Shown: positions 36,073-45,927 of the stretch, in pieces | Numbering within the stretch: position 1 is the stretch's first letter | How the letters are laid out: each line of letters begins with the position of its first letter | Assembly (NCBI RefSeq): GCF_006658505.1 | Contig: NZ_VFUZ01000009.1 | Span: 147,182-211,181, forward strand | From: Mesorhizobium sp. B2-4-15 | Lineage (GTDB): Bacteria; Pseudomonadota; Alphaproteobacteria; Rhizobiales; Rhizobiaceae | Direction of reading: 5' to 3' | Length of the DNA: 64,000 nucleotides | Translations under genes and position numbers: made by a program | Notes under the pieces: model-generated | The model's input: the letters and a program-made list of their open reading frames with translations, nothing else | Told to the model about the DNA's origin: nothing | The model's database searches: none

Positions 36073-36351
36073 TCAATTGATCGCGATGATCCCGTCGACG
36101 GCCCGCCATTCGGATGGCCCGATAAGCCCATGGTGGGCGACGCGCACAGAGTGCAAGCCACCCTCCAGCTCGCGTTCCCAAAAGCCCAGGAAGTCCCTCA
36201 GCGCGGGGAAATCCGGGGCGACATCGTAGTCCTGCCAGACGTAAAGCTGCAGCAGGTTCGGATGGTCGGGCAGATAGTAGTGGATTTCGGCAGTGGTCAA
36301 GCCGTAGCCATTCATCTGCAAGCGGAATTCCCTGCTGACCGCGCTCGCCAT
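36073..36351 (-). CDS. Usg family protein
   Basis: A 92-residue protein whose body (FRLQMNGYGLTTAEIHYYLP, then LLQLYVWQDYDVAPDFPALRDFLGFWERELEG and SVRVAHHGLIGPSEWR) matches the alphaproteobacterial Usg family, named from its place near trp genes in Caulobacter. Function is unknown. It lies 13 nt after the next small gene on the same strand, so the two are probably co-transcribed. The usual neighbourhood of heat-shock genes here suggests stress expression; that is inference. Confidence 0.88.
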   Translation of the reverse strand: MASAVSREFRLQMNGYGLTTAEIHYYLPDHPNLLQLYVWQDYDVAPDFPALRDFLGFWERELEGGLHSVRVAHHGLIGPSEWRAVDGIIAIN

Positions 36352-36364
36352 CGCCTTCCGCGCC

Positions 36365-36712
36365 TCACGCGCTCAGACGGTCGAACAGCTGCCGGTGGTC
36401 GTCATCGGCGGGGCTGCGAGGCGGCGGGGCAGCGGTATCCAGCCGACGCAACGCATCCATGATGTCGTCGAAGCAAACCGGCCGCTCGGTGCCCGGTGGT
36501 TGGCGCAGCGCTGGCATCGATTCCACGGCGCAAGCGTCGGATGCCCAGGACGAAAGGATCGCCCGCTTATCCAATAGGTCGAGCGAGCCGTCTTCCAGCA
36601 CGTCCTGCGGGTGCTGAAAATGGCTGGCCGGCGACAGCAGCCGGTCGAGCGAAAGATCTGATATTTCGCGAGTCAGGGAAGGAATAATCGGCGAAAGCGT
36701 CTGTCGGTTCAT
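36365..36712 (-). CDS. rhizobial conserved hypothetical protein
   Basis: A 115-residue soluble protein beginning MNRQTLSPIIPSLTREISDL, with SLDLLDKRAILSSWASDACAVE and FDDIMDALRRLD in the middle. I recall similar proteins in rhizobia, with a pattern of a short helix pair flanking a WASDACAVE stretch, but no function is known. GGAGGACAG precedes the ATG. It is divergent from the CIRCE-groES promoter. Confidence 0.75.
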   Translation of the reverse strand: MNRQTLSPIIPSLTREISDLSLDRLLSPASHFQHPQDVLEDGSLDLLDKRAILSSWASDACAVESMPALRQPPGTERPVCFDDIMDALRRLDTAAPPPRSPADDDHRQLFDRLSA

Positions 36713-36861
36713 TTCTGTCCTCCGTATCCAAAAACTCCTTGTTTGGCTTGTCTCAGCGGTCCCGGCGGTGCCGGGCGCCGATTAATCTTGTTCAGCTCAA
36801 TAGCGAATTCAAGCCTCTCATTTGGTTCGCACGATCGAATTTACCGCATGTTTTCAGCGGG
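36713..36861. promoter_or_regulatory. divergent promoter region of the small-protein/usg and groES operons
   Basis: A gene-free stretch between divergent transcripts. No single sigma-70 or RpoH-type promoter can be assigned with confidence. The CIRCE operator follows directly. Confidence 0.4.
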
Positions 36862-36888
36862 CTAGCACTCGACGGTCGAGAGTGCTAA
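36862..36888. promoter_or_regulatory. CIRCE element (HrcA operator)
   Basis: CTAGCACTC, a 9-nt spacer, then GAGTGCTAA reproduces the CIRCE consensus with one changed outer base. HrcA bound here represses groESL at normal temperature. It lies 149 nt upstream of the groES start. Confidence 0.93.
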
Positions 36889-37037
36889 AAATTTTGCGGC
36901 GCCCCTTGAAAGTAGAAGAAGGCAAAATTAACTCGACATGCGCGCGATGCCGAAAGGGTCGCGCGAGGCCCGCTCCGGTCCTGCCGGTCCGGAGCGGAGG
37001 AGCTTCTCGCAATCTGTTTGTCCTGAAGGAGAACGAT

Positions 37038-37352
37038 ATGACGTTCCGTCCACTGCACGACCGTATCCTGGTCCGCCGCATCGAGGCCGAGGAGAAGACG
37101 GCCGGCGGCATCATCATCCCCGACACTGCCAAGGAAAAGCCGCAGGAAGGCGAAGTCATCGCTGTCGGTCCGGGCGCCCGCGACGACAGCGGCAAGCTCG
37201 TGCCCCTCGACGTCAACGTCGGCGACCGTATCCTGTTCGGCAAGTGGTCCGGCACCGAGATCAAGCTCAACGGTGAAGACCTCATCATCATGAAGGAAAG
37301 CGACGTGATGGGCGTGATCGAGCAGACCGCGCAAGTAAAGAAGGCCGCCTGA
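37038..37352 (+). CDS. groES: co-chaperonin GroES
   Basis: A 104-residue GroES with the standard N-terminus [44 protein letters not shown]. The mobile loop is [14 protein letters not shown], and the C-terminal [16 protein letters not shown] is slightly longer than the Escherichia coli protein. It caps the GroEL chamber. GAAGGAG precedes the ATG. It is the first gene of a CIRCE-controlled operon. Confidence 0.97.
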   Translation: MTFRPLHDRILVRRIEAEEKTAGGIIIPDTAKEKPQEGEVIAVGPGARDDSGKLVPLDVNVGDRILFGKWSGTEIKLNGEDLIIMKESDVMGVIEQTAQVKKAA

Positions 37353-37397
37353 GGGCTTCTCGGAATCCAACCAGTCAATGAAAGCTGCCTAGAGTGA

Positions 37398-39038
<1,641 letters not shown>

Positions 39039-39051
39039 GACGCAGACGGAA

Positions 39052-39075
39052 GCCCGCTCCCGGCCGGGAGCGGGC
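39052..39075 (+). terminator. strong hairpin downstream of groEL
   Basis: A perfect 24-bp GC-rich palindrome (GCCCGCTCCC / GGGAGCGGGC arms) 13 nt after the groEL stop. No T-run follows, and another small gene starts 28 nt later, so it may attenuate rather than end transcription. Confidence 0.6.
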
Positions 39076-39103
39076 GCTTCGCCAACAACAATGGGAGGCC
39101 CTC

Positions 39104-39325
39104 ATGAATATGATGAGCGGCAGTGGCTCGATTCCGCCCCCGACGCATCCGGCAAGCGAATTCCTGGCCCATGAGGCCGAATGCCGAAGCGCGCTGAAGC
39201 CGCTGCTGACAGACTTGCTCGACACGGCCGAGTCTGCCGGATGGAACCGCCGGACCGTCGCCTCGGCGCTAATGTTTCTTGCCGCACAGCAGGTGTCGGC
39301 CGCCGAAGCATCCGCGCGAAGCTGA
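39104..39325 (+). CDS. small hypothetical protein downstream of groEL
   Basis: A 73-residue protein beginning MNMMSGSGSIPPPTHPASEF, with a helical body AECRSALKPLLTDLLDTAESAGWNRRTVASALMFLAAQQVSAAE. The composition and the TGGGAGGCC ribosome-binding site support a real gene. I recall similar small proteins after rhizobial groEL genes; no function is known. Confidence 0.65.
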   Translation: MNMMSGSGSIPPPTHPASEFLAHEAECRSALKPLLTDLLDTAESAGWNRRTVASALMFLAAQQVSAAEASARS

Positions 39326-39344
39326 GCGAAATCAGGCCCCTTCA

Positions 39345-39586
39345 CACAAAGGCCGGCGGTGCGCCGCGCCATACGCGCCGCCGGCGCCAAGCTCTTCTTC
39401 CTGCCGAAATACTCGCCCGATCTCAATGCGATCGAACAGCTCTTCTCAAAGCTCAAGCACTGGCTGAGAATGGCCGCAAGGCGCACCATTGAAACGGTTT
39501 GCGACGCGATCGGCCAAACCCTCGACCGCGTCACACCAATGGAGTGCTCAAACTACTTCGAAAACTCAGGATATGACCGGAAGTAA
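39345..39586 (+). mobile_element. IS630-family transposase, C-terminal remnant
   Basis: The frame reads VRRAIRAAGAKLFFLPKYSPD followed by LNAIEQLFSKLKHWLR, the DDE-type end of IS630 transposases, where the E of LNAIEQ is the third catalytic residue. It ends ECSNYFENSGYD, the normal C-terminus of rhizobial members. The first two catalytic aspartates and the N-terminal HTH are missing, so the element is dead. Terminal inverted repeats are not visible upstream. Confidence 0.88.
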
Positions 39587-40158
39587 TCTCATCCCACTCT
39601 AACACGCCGCACTTGTGACGGCTTGGTTTTGGTGTCCAAACGCCGGTCTCGCTTGTAGACTTGGCGGGCGGTCATTCATACAATCTTCTTCCTTCTGATC
39701 TTGCCTGTGACCGAACGACGAGTGCATCGCCGCCTTGCGGCCATTTCGCCGCAGACGTGGCAGGATACTCCCTGCTTATGGGCCTCGATGAAGTCGCGCA
39801 GGTCGGTCACAAGTGCCTTTTCCCGATCCCAGCGTGCTTGCGCTGCCGCAAGGGCGGTCTCGGTTTCCGCCAACCCGGCTTCCACTCGGGTCTGTCTGTC
39901 GGCCACCGCCCCCGATTTGCTGGCAACGCTGGAGCTTTCGGACCTGGCCGGTGCGAAGGATCTCTTCAGCGCCGAGGAGAAATCCAAGCTTCTCAAGGAC
40001 GCCGCGGAAGCACACGACACCTTTGTCAACACTAGGCGCTTCTGACGTTGAGACTACATGCAGAGCGACGAAGCTGCAGCACCGGCTAGTCCGGACAACA
40101 AACCCTTGGTCTCAGATTCTCGCTGCCAGAAATCGATCGGGCTGAAGGTTAAGCCCAT
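39587..40158. other. 572-bp region with apposed gene fragments
   Basis: On the minus strand (about 39676-39920) the frame reads VEAGLAETETALAAAQARWDREKALVTDLRDF, a coiled-coil-like segment reminiscent of ClpV/ClpB middle domains, then a CHVCG pair. On the plus strand (about 39915-40045) the frame reads LATLELSDLAGAKDLFSAEE and continues with SKLLKDAAEAHDTFVNTRRF to a stop. Each looks protein-like only over its own half, so two unrelated gene ends seem to have been joined. Confidence 0.35.
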
Positions 40159-40503
40159 TTACCGCTTGGGGTCGGATGGCTTCGCGGCATTCTCTTCGTA
40201 ATCGAAGTCGTCTTCAATTTCTGGAGTCAATGGTTGCTGTTGACCGTGACGTATTGAAAGGATGACCACTTCTTCATCGGTTAGATCATAATCGAGAAGA
40301 TAGTCCCCAACGACCAATCGATGGGAACCCGGAATCGGCAGGCGATCAAACGTTTTGCCTATCTCTGGAAACCGAGCCAGATTCTTGCGAGCTTCAGTCA
40401 TCCTGTCGACGAATGCCTTGGCTGCTTTCTGACTGTGCTTCTGAAGATAAGCGGCCTCCTGTCTAAGATAAGCCCGCGCATCTCCCGACAAACGCACCTT
40501 CAT
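40159..40503 (-). CDS. RelE/ParE-family toxin
   Basis: A 114-residue ParE/RelE-fold toxin. It has the N-terminal helix pair YLRQEAAYLQKHSQKAAKAFVDRMTEARKNLARFPEIGKTF and the beta-sheet core HRLVVGDYLLDYDLTDEEVVILSIRHGQQ. The acidic tail (EIEDDFDYEE) is longer than usual. ParE-type toxins act on gyrase, RelE-type on mRNA; the H-G-x-Q end and the helix pair favour the ParE branch. Its ATG overlaps the antitoxin stop (TGATG). Confidence 0.88.
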   Translation of the reverse strand: MKVRLSGDARAYLRQEAAYLQKHSQKAAKAFVDRMTEARKNLARFPEIGKTFDRLPIPGSHRLVVGDYLLDYDLTDEEVVILSIRHGQQQPLTPEIEDDFDYEENAAKPSDPKR

Positions 40504-40763
40504 CAGGCGACCTTGCGGTTAACGATCTCGTGGATCTCTCCGAGAACTTCATCCATGTCATGGACATCGCCGTCGACCACCTGCTCCCGGCCTTTCCTAA
40601 CAGCGAGGATGTCAGATCCTTCGCTTGCAAGGTATAGTTTCAGCGCCCTGACCATCACCCAGCTGCGCGACCTGTCGCAGGTTTCAGCAATCTGTTCGAT
40701 TGCAGCCAAGACCTCCTCCGGCAAGCGCATTGTGATCGGGTCAGAAAGATTTGATTTAGGCAT
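40503..40763 (-). CDS. ribbon-helix-helix antitoxin (ParD/CopG type)
   Basis: An 86-residue protein with an N-terminal ribbon-helix-helix: the DNA-contacting strand DPITMRLPEEVLAAIEQIAETCDRSRSWVMVRAL (about residues 8-42). A C-terminal, partly acidic segment (VVDGDVHDMDEVLGEIHEI) should wrap the toxin. It is the first gene of the pair, and a palindrome matching a dimer-of-dimers operator lies just upstream. Confidence 0.88.
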   Translation of the reverse strand: MPKSNLSDPITMRLPEEVLAAIEQIAETCDRSRSWVMVRALKLYLASEGSDILAVRKGREQVVDGDVHDMDEVLGEIHEIVNRKVA

Positions 40764-40774
40764 TGCACTTCTCC

Positions 40775-40799
40775 ATTTGTAATACGCAGTATTACAAAT
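40775..40799. promoter_or_regulatory. antitoxin operator palindrome
   Basis: ATTTGTAATAC and its exact complement GTATTACAAAT flank a 3-nt spacer, 12 nt upstream of the antitoxin ATG. The perfect 11-bp arms contain repeated GTATTAC/GTAATAC half-sites suitable for a ribbon-helix-helix repressor, implying autoregulation of the module. Confidence 0.8.
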
Positions 40800-41669
40800 T
40801 CGCTCCGTGCCGTCAATCGAAGTTGCGAGGATGACCCAGCTTAACCATGCCTGCTGGCGTCCATATCCAGCAGAAATGATGAATCAGATATTCTCGCTCA
40901 TGGGAATCTGGAGGGTTCAATCTGGAGGGTTCTGTGAGGTCCGAGACACTGGTTTGGCACGCGGCCTCAACATCGGATCTCATTGCAAGCCGGATTGAGC
41001 GAAGCCGCCGGGTGATCTGGCGCTATGGGGATTGTTGCCGGGATGGCCGATCGGGGTCGTCACGGAGGAGTTCTCGAAGGTGACGCCCGATGGGATGGGG
41101 CGGAGCGCAACCGCATAGGCAAGGAAGTTTTGGCGTTGGTTGGGTCTTGGGTCATCGCAACGCTGGCCGTCATAAGGCCGGCAGTGTTCACTTGCATGAG
41201 ACGGGTCAAAAACCCGCATGTCGGCGCGCGCGCCGACGGATGCCGACAATCCACTCAGCGGGTCGGCCGCTAGCCATCTTCCCACTCAAAAGATGGTCTG
41301 CGGCCGAACTCTTCTTGCAAGCCTGGACACATCGCTCGGTTGCTCCTGGAATGTCGATGGCGCGCTGCGACCTGCAGCATGGTCATCCGCGAAGTCCGCT
41401 TCTGGGCGCTCACAAAATTGCCTTTACGGCCACACGAAGGCGCGTTGCGGACCATCCGCTTAGGGGCCGACTTCGAAGCGGCGGATTTAGATCTCAGCGA
41501 ACCCAAAGGAGCCGTTGAGTCGGGAAGACCTTCACGCCGGCGCGTTTTCATTCCGGCCGGGGTTAGGCTCTCCGCCCCGTACGAGTAATTGGAAGTTATG
41601 GTGCACGTAAATCCGGACCAGCTTGGCTCAAAGCTGCAAGGGAGCAAGGATTCAAGGCACCCTAGCAGC
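40800..41669. other. 870-bp region with no convincing gene
   Basis: Several overlapping open frames exist on both strands (for example plus 41025-41273 and 41340-41588, minus 40980-41285 and 41270-41647). Their compositions are Arg/Ser-rich and none belongs to a family I recognise. The stretch may be decayed mobile DNA. It holds a 14-bp tandem duplication at 40905-40932. Confidence 0.4.
40905..40932. repeat. 14-bp perfect tandem repeat
   Basis: AATCTGGAGGGTTC occurs twice head to tail with no spacer, a simple recent duplication in non-coding DNA. Confidence 0.85.
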
Positions 41670-43760
41670 CTAATCCAATGCGCCCCCCGTGTTTGAGACA
41701 GTCGCTCGCATGATGCGATCTGAAATCATGGCGACCAGTGCAACCGATAGGCCTGCGACCAGTCCTAGGCCTGCATCCGCTTTGCTGAGTGCGATATAGA
41801 CCTGCTGTCCGAGATCCTTCGTGCCGACCAGCGCCGCCACCGGAAGCATCGAAAGGGCAGCCATGATCGTCTGGTTTGCGCCAAGCACAACGACCGGCTT
41901 GGCGACTGGCAACTCAACATGGATCAAACGTTGCCATGCGGTGCATCCGATCTGCCGCGATGTCTCGACGAGATCGGCTGGCACGCTTCTTATCCCATAT
42001 TCCACATAGCGGATTGGCGGCACGATTGCGTACAACGCAATGGCAATCAGGCCGGTGAGTTCGCCCACCTGAAAAAACATCAAGGCAGGGATGAGAAATA
42101 TGAACTGGGGCATGGTCTGGAGCGCGTCACATACGGGCTTCAAAACAGCTGAAAAGCGATCGCTCTTGGCTGCCGCGACACCTAGAAGTCCGCCGACAAA
42201 CATGCATATCAAAACGGCAAGAAGGCACAGATAGAGAGACTGACCGAGCGGGCCATAAAGGCCGGCGCCAACAATAAAGCAAGTTCCGAGGCCCGCCAGA
42301 GATGCCAGGCGCGCACCGCTTACCGACCACGCCAAGGCAGTGACGACGATGACAAACGCCGGCCAGGGAAACCCATTGAAACCCAGCAGCAACAATGTCG
42401 AGCCGATCAAAACGCCGGCGCCACCCTGCCATTGGCCTCTGAACCATAGCCAGACAGCGAGCGACAGCGAGAGTCCGCAATAAATGGTGCTGACCTGAAA
42501 TGTCCAGGCAAACCCCCATGTGAAGGGCGTTACGGCGCCAACCAGACCAATACGAAGCGGCAGCATGAAATGATACAGGACGAACACCTTGAAGGCGTCC
42601 AGCGGTGCAGAGAAGTCTTGCACAAACCTGATAACAACCCGGTTCAAACCGGACGGGTCTATGACCCCTTGCGCTTTATCGGCCCAGGCCATGGTGGAGG
42701 GCGAGGCATTTAACAAGAACGCAACAAAAAGTGGCAGCCCCAGGATGACTGCCATTCGCAGGCCGTTGCGCAATGTCGTCTGTGTTCTGTCACGCGCCGG
42801 CTGGGCCATGCCGAAGGTGATACGGTCAACGACCATCGCCAGGACCGCTATTACGAGGCCGGACAATAGGCTCTGGCCAAACTCTGCCTTCCGCATGGAG
42901 TTCAGCACTTCCCAACCGACGTCGTTGAAGCCCCCGATGATGGCCGCCATGATGACCATGCTGAAGGCCGCCATCGTTGTCTGGTTTATGCCCGTCAAGA
43001 TCTCCCGTTTGGCGGTCGGCAGGATGACATGCCAGAACCGTTGCCGGCGCGTGCAGCCCGCCATGCTAGCCGCTTCAAGAAGTGAGGGAGGAACACGCTC
43101 TAGCCCGAGCATGGTGCAGTGGACCATGGGGGCCACTGCATAGACAAGACAGGCAATCAGGCCGACGATCGGTCCGAAACCGAAAAGCAGCAGCAGCGGG
43201 ATCAAGAACGCGAAGGCCGGCACCGTCTGCAGCAGATCGAGCACGACCATCGTGATGCCGCGGACATACCGCGATGAGTGAGCAGCCACACCGAGCAGGA
43301 AACCAAAGCCCACTGCCAGCGGCACCGCCAATGTGACCAGCGACAAGGTATTCATGCCCTGTTCCCAGTAGCCGGCCATCACCACATAACCGAGGCCTAC
43401 CGCCGTAAACAGCGCGAGTTGCCAACCTCGTGCCAACCAACCCAGGATGGCGAAGAAGAGGATCATCGCCGGCCAAGGCATCCATTGGAGCGCTGCGCTG
43501 CAGGCATCCAAAGCTGCTCGCAAGATGATCGCCAAGACCGCGCAGATCGGCTTTAGCAAAGGAATTAGGAAGCCAAAGACGCTGTTTATGATGGATGGGA
43601 CCGGCAGCAACCAAGAGCTTGGATAGGTCACAAGCCATGGCAACGCGGGCCGCATTGCGATGCAAATCGCGATGAAGGCCAGAACGACGAGCCACAAAAG
43701 TTGCCTCGATTTGATCGGCACGCTTTCGTTTGGTGCAAACACAGCCTGTTGAGCGCTCAC
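41670..43760 (-). CDS. glycine betaine/choline ABC permease with two fused permease domains (ProW type)
   Basis: A 696-residue membrane protein containing two homologous BPD permease domains. The first is about residues 145-320 (LDLLQTVPAFAFLIPLLLLFGFG and the EAA-like LLEAASMAGCTRRQRFWHVILP). The second is about residues 520-690 (CDALQTMPQFIFLIPALMFFQVG and VETSRQIGCTAWQRLIHVELP). Ordinary ProW is a single such domain and works as a homodimer; here one chain can form the whole channel. It starts at GTG overlapping the ATPase stop (GTGA). Confidence 0.92.
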   Translation of the reverse strand: MSAQQAVFAPNESVPIKSRQLLWLVVLAFIAICIAMRPALPWLVTYPSSWLLPVPSIINSVFGFLIPLLKPICAVLAIILRAALDACSAALQWMPWPAMILFFAILGWLARGWQLALFTAVGLGYVVMAGYWEQGMNTLSLVTLAVPLAVGFGFLLGVAAHSSRYVRGITMVVLDLLQTVPAFAFLIPLLLLFGFGPIVGLIACLVYAVAPMVHCTMLGLERVPPSLLEAASMAGCTRRQRFWHVILPTAKREILTGINQTTMAAFSMVIMAAIIGGFNDVGWEVLNSMRKAEFGQSLLSGLVIAVLAMVVDRITFGMAQPARDRTQTTLRNGLRMAVILGLPLFVAFLLNASPSTMAWADKAQGVIDPSGLNRVVIRFVQDFSAPLDAFKVFVLYHFMLPLRIGLVGAVTPFTWGFAWTFQVSTIYCGLSLSLAVWLWFRGQWQGGAGVLIGSTLLLLGFNGFPWPAFVIVVTALAWSVSGARLASLAGLGTCFIVGAGLYGPLGQSLYLCLLAVLICMFVGGLLGVAAAKSDRFSAVLKPVCDALQTMPQFIFLIPALMFFQVGELTGLIAIALYAIVPPIRYVEYGIRSVPADLVETSRQIGCTAWQRLIHVELPVAKPVVVLGANQTIMAALSMLPVAALVGTKDLGQQVYIALSKADAGLGLVAGLSVALVAMISDRIMRATVSNTGGALD

Positions 43761-44854
43761 GTTGCACCCCGCTGTATTGTGTCATTTGCCAGCACTTTGG
43801 CGATGACCTCGGATCGCAAAAGGCCAACCCGACCTTCACCTTCTCGCGTAATCACAAATGATCGGGTGCCGGCAATGCTTCGAGGCAACAGGGCCTCGAT
43901 CGGCACGGCCGCATCGATTTCATGAACGCCTTCACCGCCAGTCCAGTCCGCGGGGATCACCTCCATGACAGAGCCAGCAGTTACCACCTTGGTGAGCGAG
44001 ACCTCCTCGGTGAAGCTTGCCACATAGGAGTTGACCGGGTGAAGCATGATCTCGGCCGGGGTTCCGATCTGAATGATCCGGCCTTCTCGCATGATTGCGA
44101 TCCTGTCGGCCAGGCGAAAGGCCTCCTGGATGTCATGGGTGATGAACACAATCGTCTTTTGCAGCATGCGCTGCAGCCGTAGGAACTCGTCCTGCATCTG
44201 GCGCCGGATGAGCGGATCAAGAGCTGAGAATGGTTCGTCAAGGAACCACAGCTCGGGATTGACAGCGAGCGAACGAGCGATGCCAACGCGCTGCTGCTGA
44301 CCGCCGGAAAGTTCGTGCGGCATGCTGCGCTCGCGCCCTTGCAGCCCGACGAGCGAGATCATTTCCCGGCCGGTTTTCAAGCGCTGCGCCAGTGGCATGC
44401 CTGCCATTCGCAGCGGAAACATCACATTGTCGAGGGCATTGAGATGGGGAAGCAATCCGAAGCTTTGGAAGACCATGCCCATGACTTTGCGGCGCATTTC
44501 CACCAATCGGCGCTCGGTGGCGGACAGGAGGTTTTCCTGGCCAAGCCATACCTCGCCATGTGTTGGCTCGACCAGGCGGGACAGGCACCGCACCAGTGTT
44601 GACTTGCCTGAGCCGGAAAGGCCCATGACAACGAAAATCTCACCTTGCTGAACGTCGAAGCTGACATCCGCCAAGGCAAGAAAATTCCCACTCGCCTCCA
44701 GCCGGCGCTTAAGCGCGGCGACAGGCTCGCTCGATGAGAGCGCCATCTCAAGCGCCTTCGCCGGCCGCGGTCCATATATCTTCCAAAGATTGCGAGACCT
44801 GAGCTTGGCGGTCGCCTTGCTCGGGGTCTCTGATCCACCAACAGGATTGGTCAT
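43757..44854 (-). CDS. glycine betaine/choline ABC ATP-binding protein (ProV type)
   Basis: A 365-residue ATPase of the OpuA/ProV group. Residues about 20-60 form the N-terminal extension (LWKIYGPRPAKALEMALSS). Then come Walker A GLSGSGKST, Q-loop FQSFGLLPHLNALDN, signature LSGGQQQRVGIARSL, Walker B LWFLDEPFSALD and His in THDIQEA. A partial CBS-like region (GEGRVGLLRSEVIAKVLAN) ends the protein, where osmotic sensing occurs in relatives. The ATG at 44854 is preferred to a TTG at 44896. Confidence 0.93.
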   Translation of the reverse strand: MTNPVGGSETPSKATAKLRSRNLWKIYGPRPAKALEMALSSSEPVAALKRRLEASGNFLALADVSFDVQQGEIFVVMGLSGSGKSTLVRCLSRLVEPTHGEVWLGQENLLSATERRLVEMRRKVMGMVFQSFGLLPHLNALDNVMFPLRMAGMPLAQRLKTGREMISLVGLQGRERSMPHELSGGQQQRVGIARSLAVNPELWFLDEPFSALDPLIRRQMQDEFLRLQRMLQKTIVFITHDIQEAFRLADRIAIMREGRIIQIGTPAEIMLHPVNSYVASFTEEVSLTKVVTAGSVMEVIPADWTGGEGVHEIDAAVPIEALLPRSIAGTRSFVITREGEGRVGLLRSEVIAKVLANDTIQRGAT

Positions 44855-44892
44855 ATCCAACTTTTCTTCAGCCGGTTGCAGAAGGGTCACGA

Positions 44893-44922
44893 CCAATCAC
44901 AGCTTTCACCAGCTGCGATTGG
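44893..44922 (-). other. intercistronic hairpin between binding-protein and ATPase genes
   Basis: CCAATC (44893-44898) and GATTGG (44917-44922) pair, and after one mismatch a further CAGCT/AGCTG stem follows. It lies just after the binding-protein stop. No T-tract is present. Confidence 0.45.
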
Positions 44923-44934
44923 CCTCGCTCAAAA

Positions 44935-45870
44935 TCAGTTCTGAGCCGCTTTCACCCAAGCTTGCCAGTCGCTCTGGTGTTCCTCGATCCAACCGTCGAC
45001 AGCCTGATCGAGATTCTTGCCCTGCTTATCCACGGCGTAGATCATCTTCTGCTGGTCATCGGCATGGATTTGAAGTGATTTCATCAGCTCATATCCGGCT
45101 GGCCACTTCTCGTGGAATCCGGCCCACACAACCTTGATCACCGGCGGCGCCACGATGCATTCGGCCAGGTTCTTTTCGTCACAAGGCGGCATTTTGAGCC
45201 ATTCCACAGGCACTTCGGCCAGCACCCAATGCGGGGCCCAGAAGCGCATCAACAATGGCTTGTGAGCCGCCACGGCCGCTTGTAACTCAGCGACGAGCGC
45301 ACCCTCGGATCCAGCTGGCACCGGCGTGAATGGAATCTCTGCATTCTTCAGCTCTGGCCCGCTCGCCGAACCCCAATCCGCCGGGTAATCCAGAAGACGC
45401 CCATTCGGGAACGTTTCCGGCGTTGCCAGCGCCTGCACACAGGCTGGATCCTTCAACGCAGTCCAATCGGGCAATTGAGGACAGACTGTTTTGGTGTCGG
45501 CGGTGTAGAGCCACCCGTCCTTTGTGTCGAGACCGAGTTCGCCTATCTCCTCGAGCTTTCCTTCGGCCTTGGCCTTCGGGTAGACATCACCCAGGTTGCT
45601 CGGCCAGACCTCTGGCGACACAGACAGGCTGCCGCTTGCGATACCGGTGAACTGGGGCAACGTGCCGGCAGTGATATATTCCACCTTGTATCCGAGCTTT
45701 TCCAGCAACTTGCCGGCGATATGCGCGGACAGGTTCTGGCCGGTCCATTCGTTGATGGCGATCTTAATCGAGGTATCCGTATCGCCCAGGGGCTTCGCTA
45801 TCGCCGGCGGGGCGATCGCGAGACCCGCGGCAAGGGGGAGTGTCCACAGTGCAATTTTTCGACCGATCAT
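44935..45870 (-). CDS. glycine betaine/choline-type periplasmic binding protein (OpuAC/ProX)
   Basis: A 311-residue protein with a Sec signal (MIGRKIALWTLPLAAGLAIA, cleavage near AIA-KP). The mature OpuAC domain includes IKIAINEWTGQNLSAHIAGKLLEKLGYKVEYI and EVWPSNLGD. Several tryptophans (WTALKD, PADWGSAS, RFWAPHWVLAEV) could form the aromatic cage typical of quaternary-ammonium binders. It is the first gene of the importer. The ligand is probably betaine, choline or carnitine. Confidence 0.92.
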   Translation of the reverse strand: MIGRKIALWTLPLAAGLAIAPPAIAKPLGDTDTSIKIAINEWTGQNLSAHIAGKLLEKLGYKVEYITAGTLPQFTGIASGSLSVSPEVWPSNLGDVYPKAKAEGKLEEIGELGLDTKDGWLYTADTKTVCPQLPDWTALKDPACVQALATPETFPNGRLLDYPADWGSASGPELKNAEIPFTPVPAGSEGALVAELQAAVAAHKPLLMRFWAPHWVLAEVPVEWLKMPPCDEKNLAECIVAPPVIKVVWAGFHEKWPAGYELMKSLQIHADDQQKMIYAVDKQGKNLDQAVDGWIEEHQSDWQAWVKAAQN

Positions 45871-45927
45871 GATTTCTTTCTCCCATTGTCATTCGTTCTT
45901 GTTTTCGAACTCCGGTTCCCGGGGTGT

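Noticed and set aside
41270..41647. A 125-residue minus-strand frame
   Set aside because: Ser/Arg/Lys-rich with no start signal of note and no recognised family, overlapping equally long frames on the other strand.
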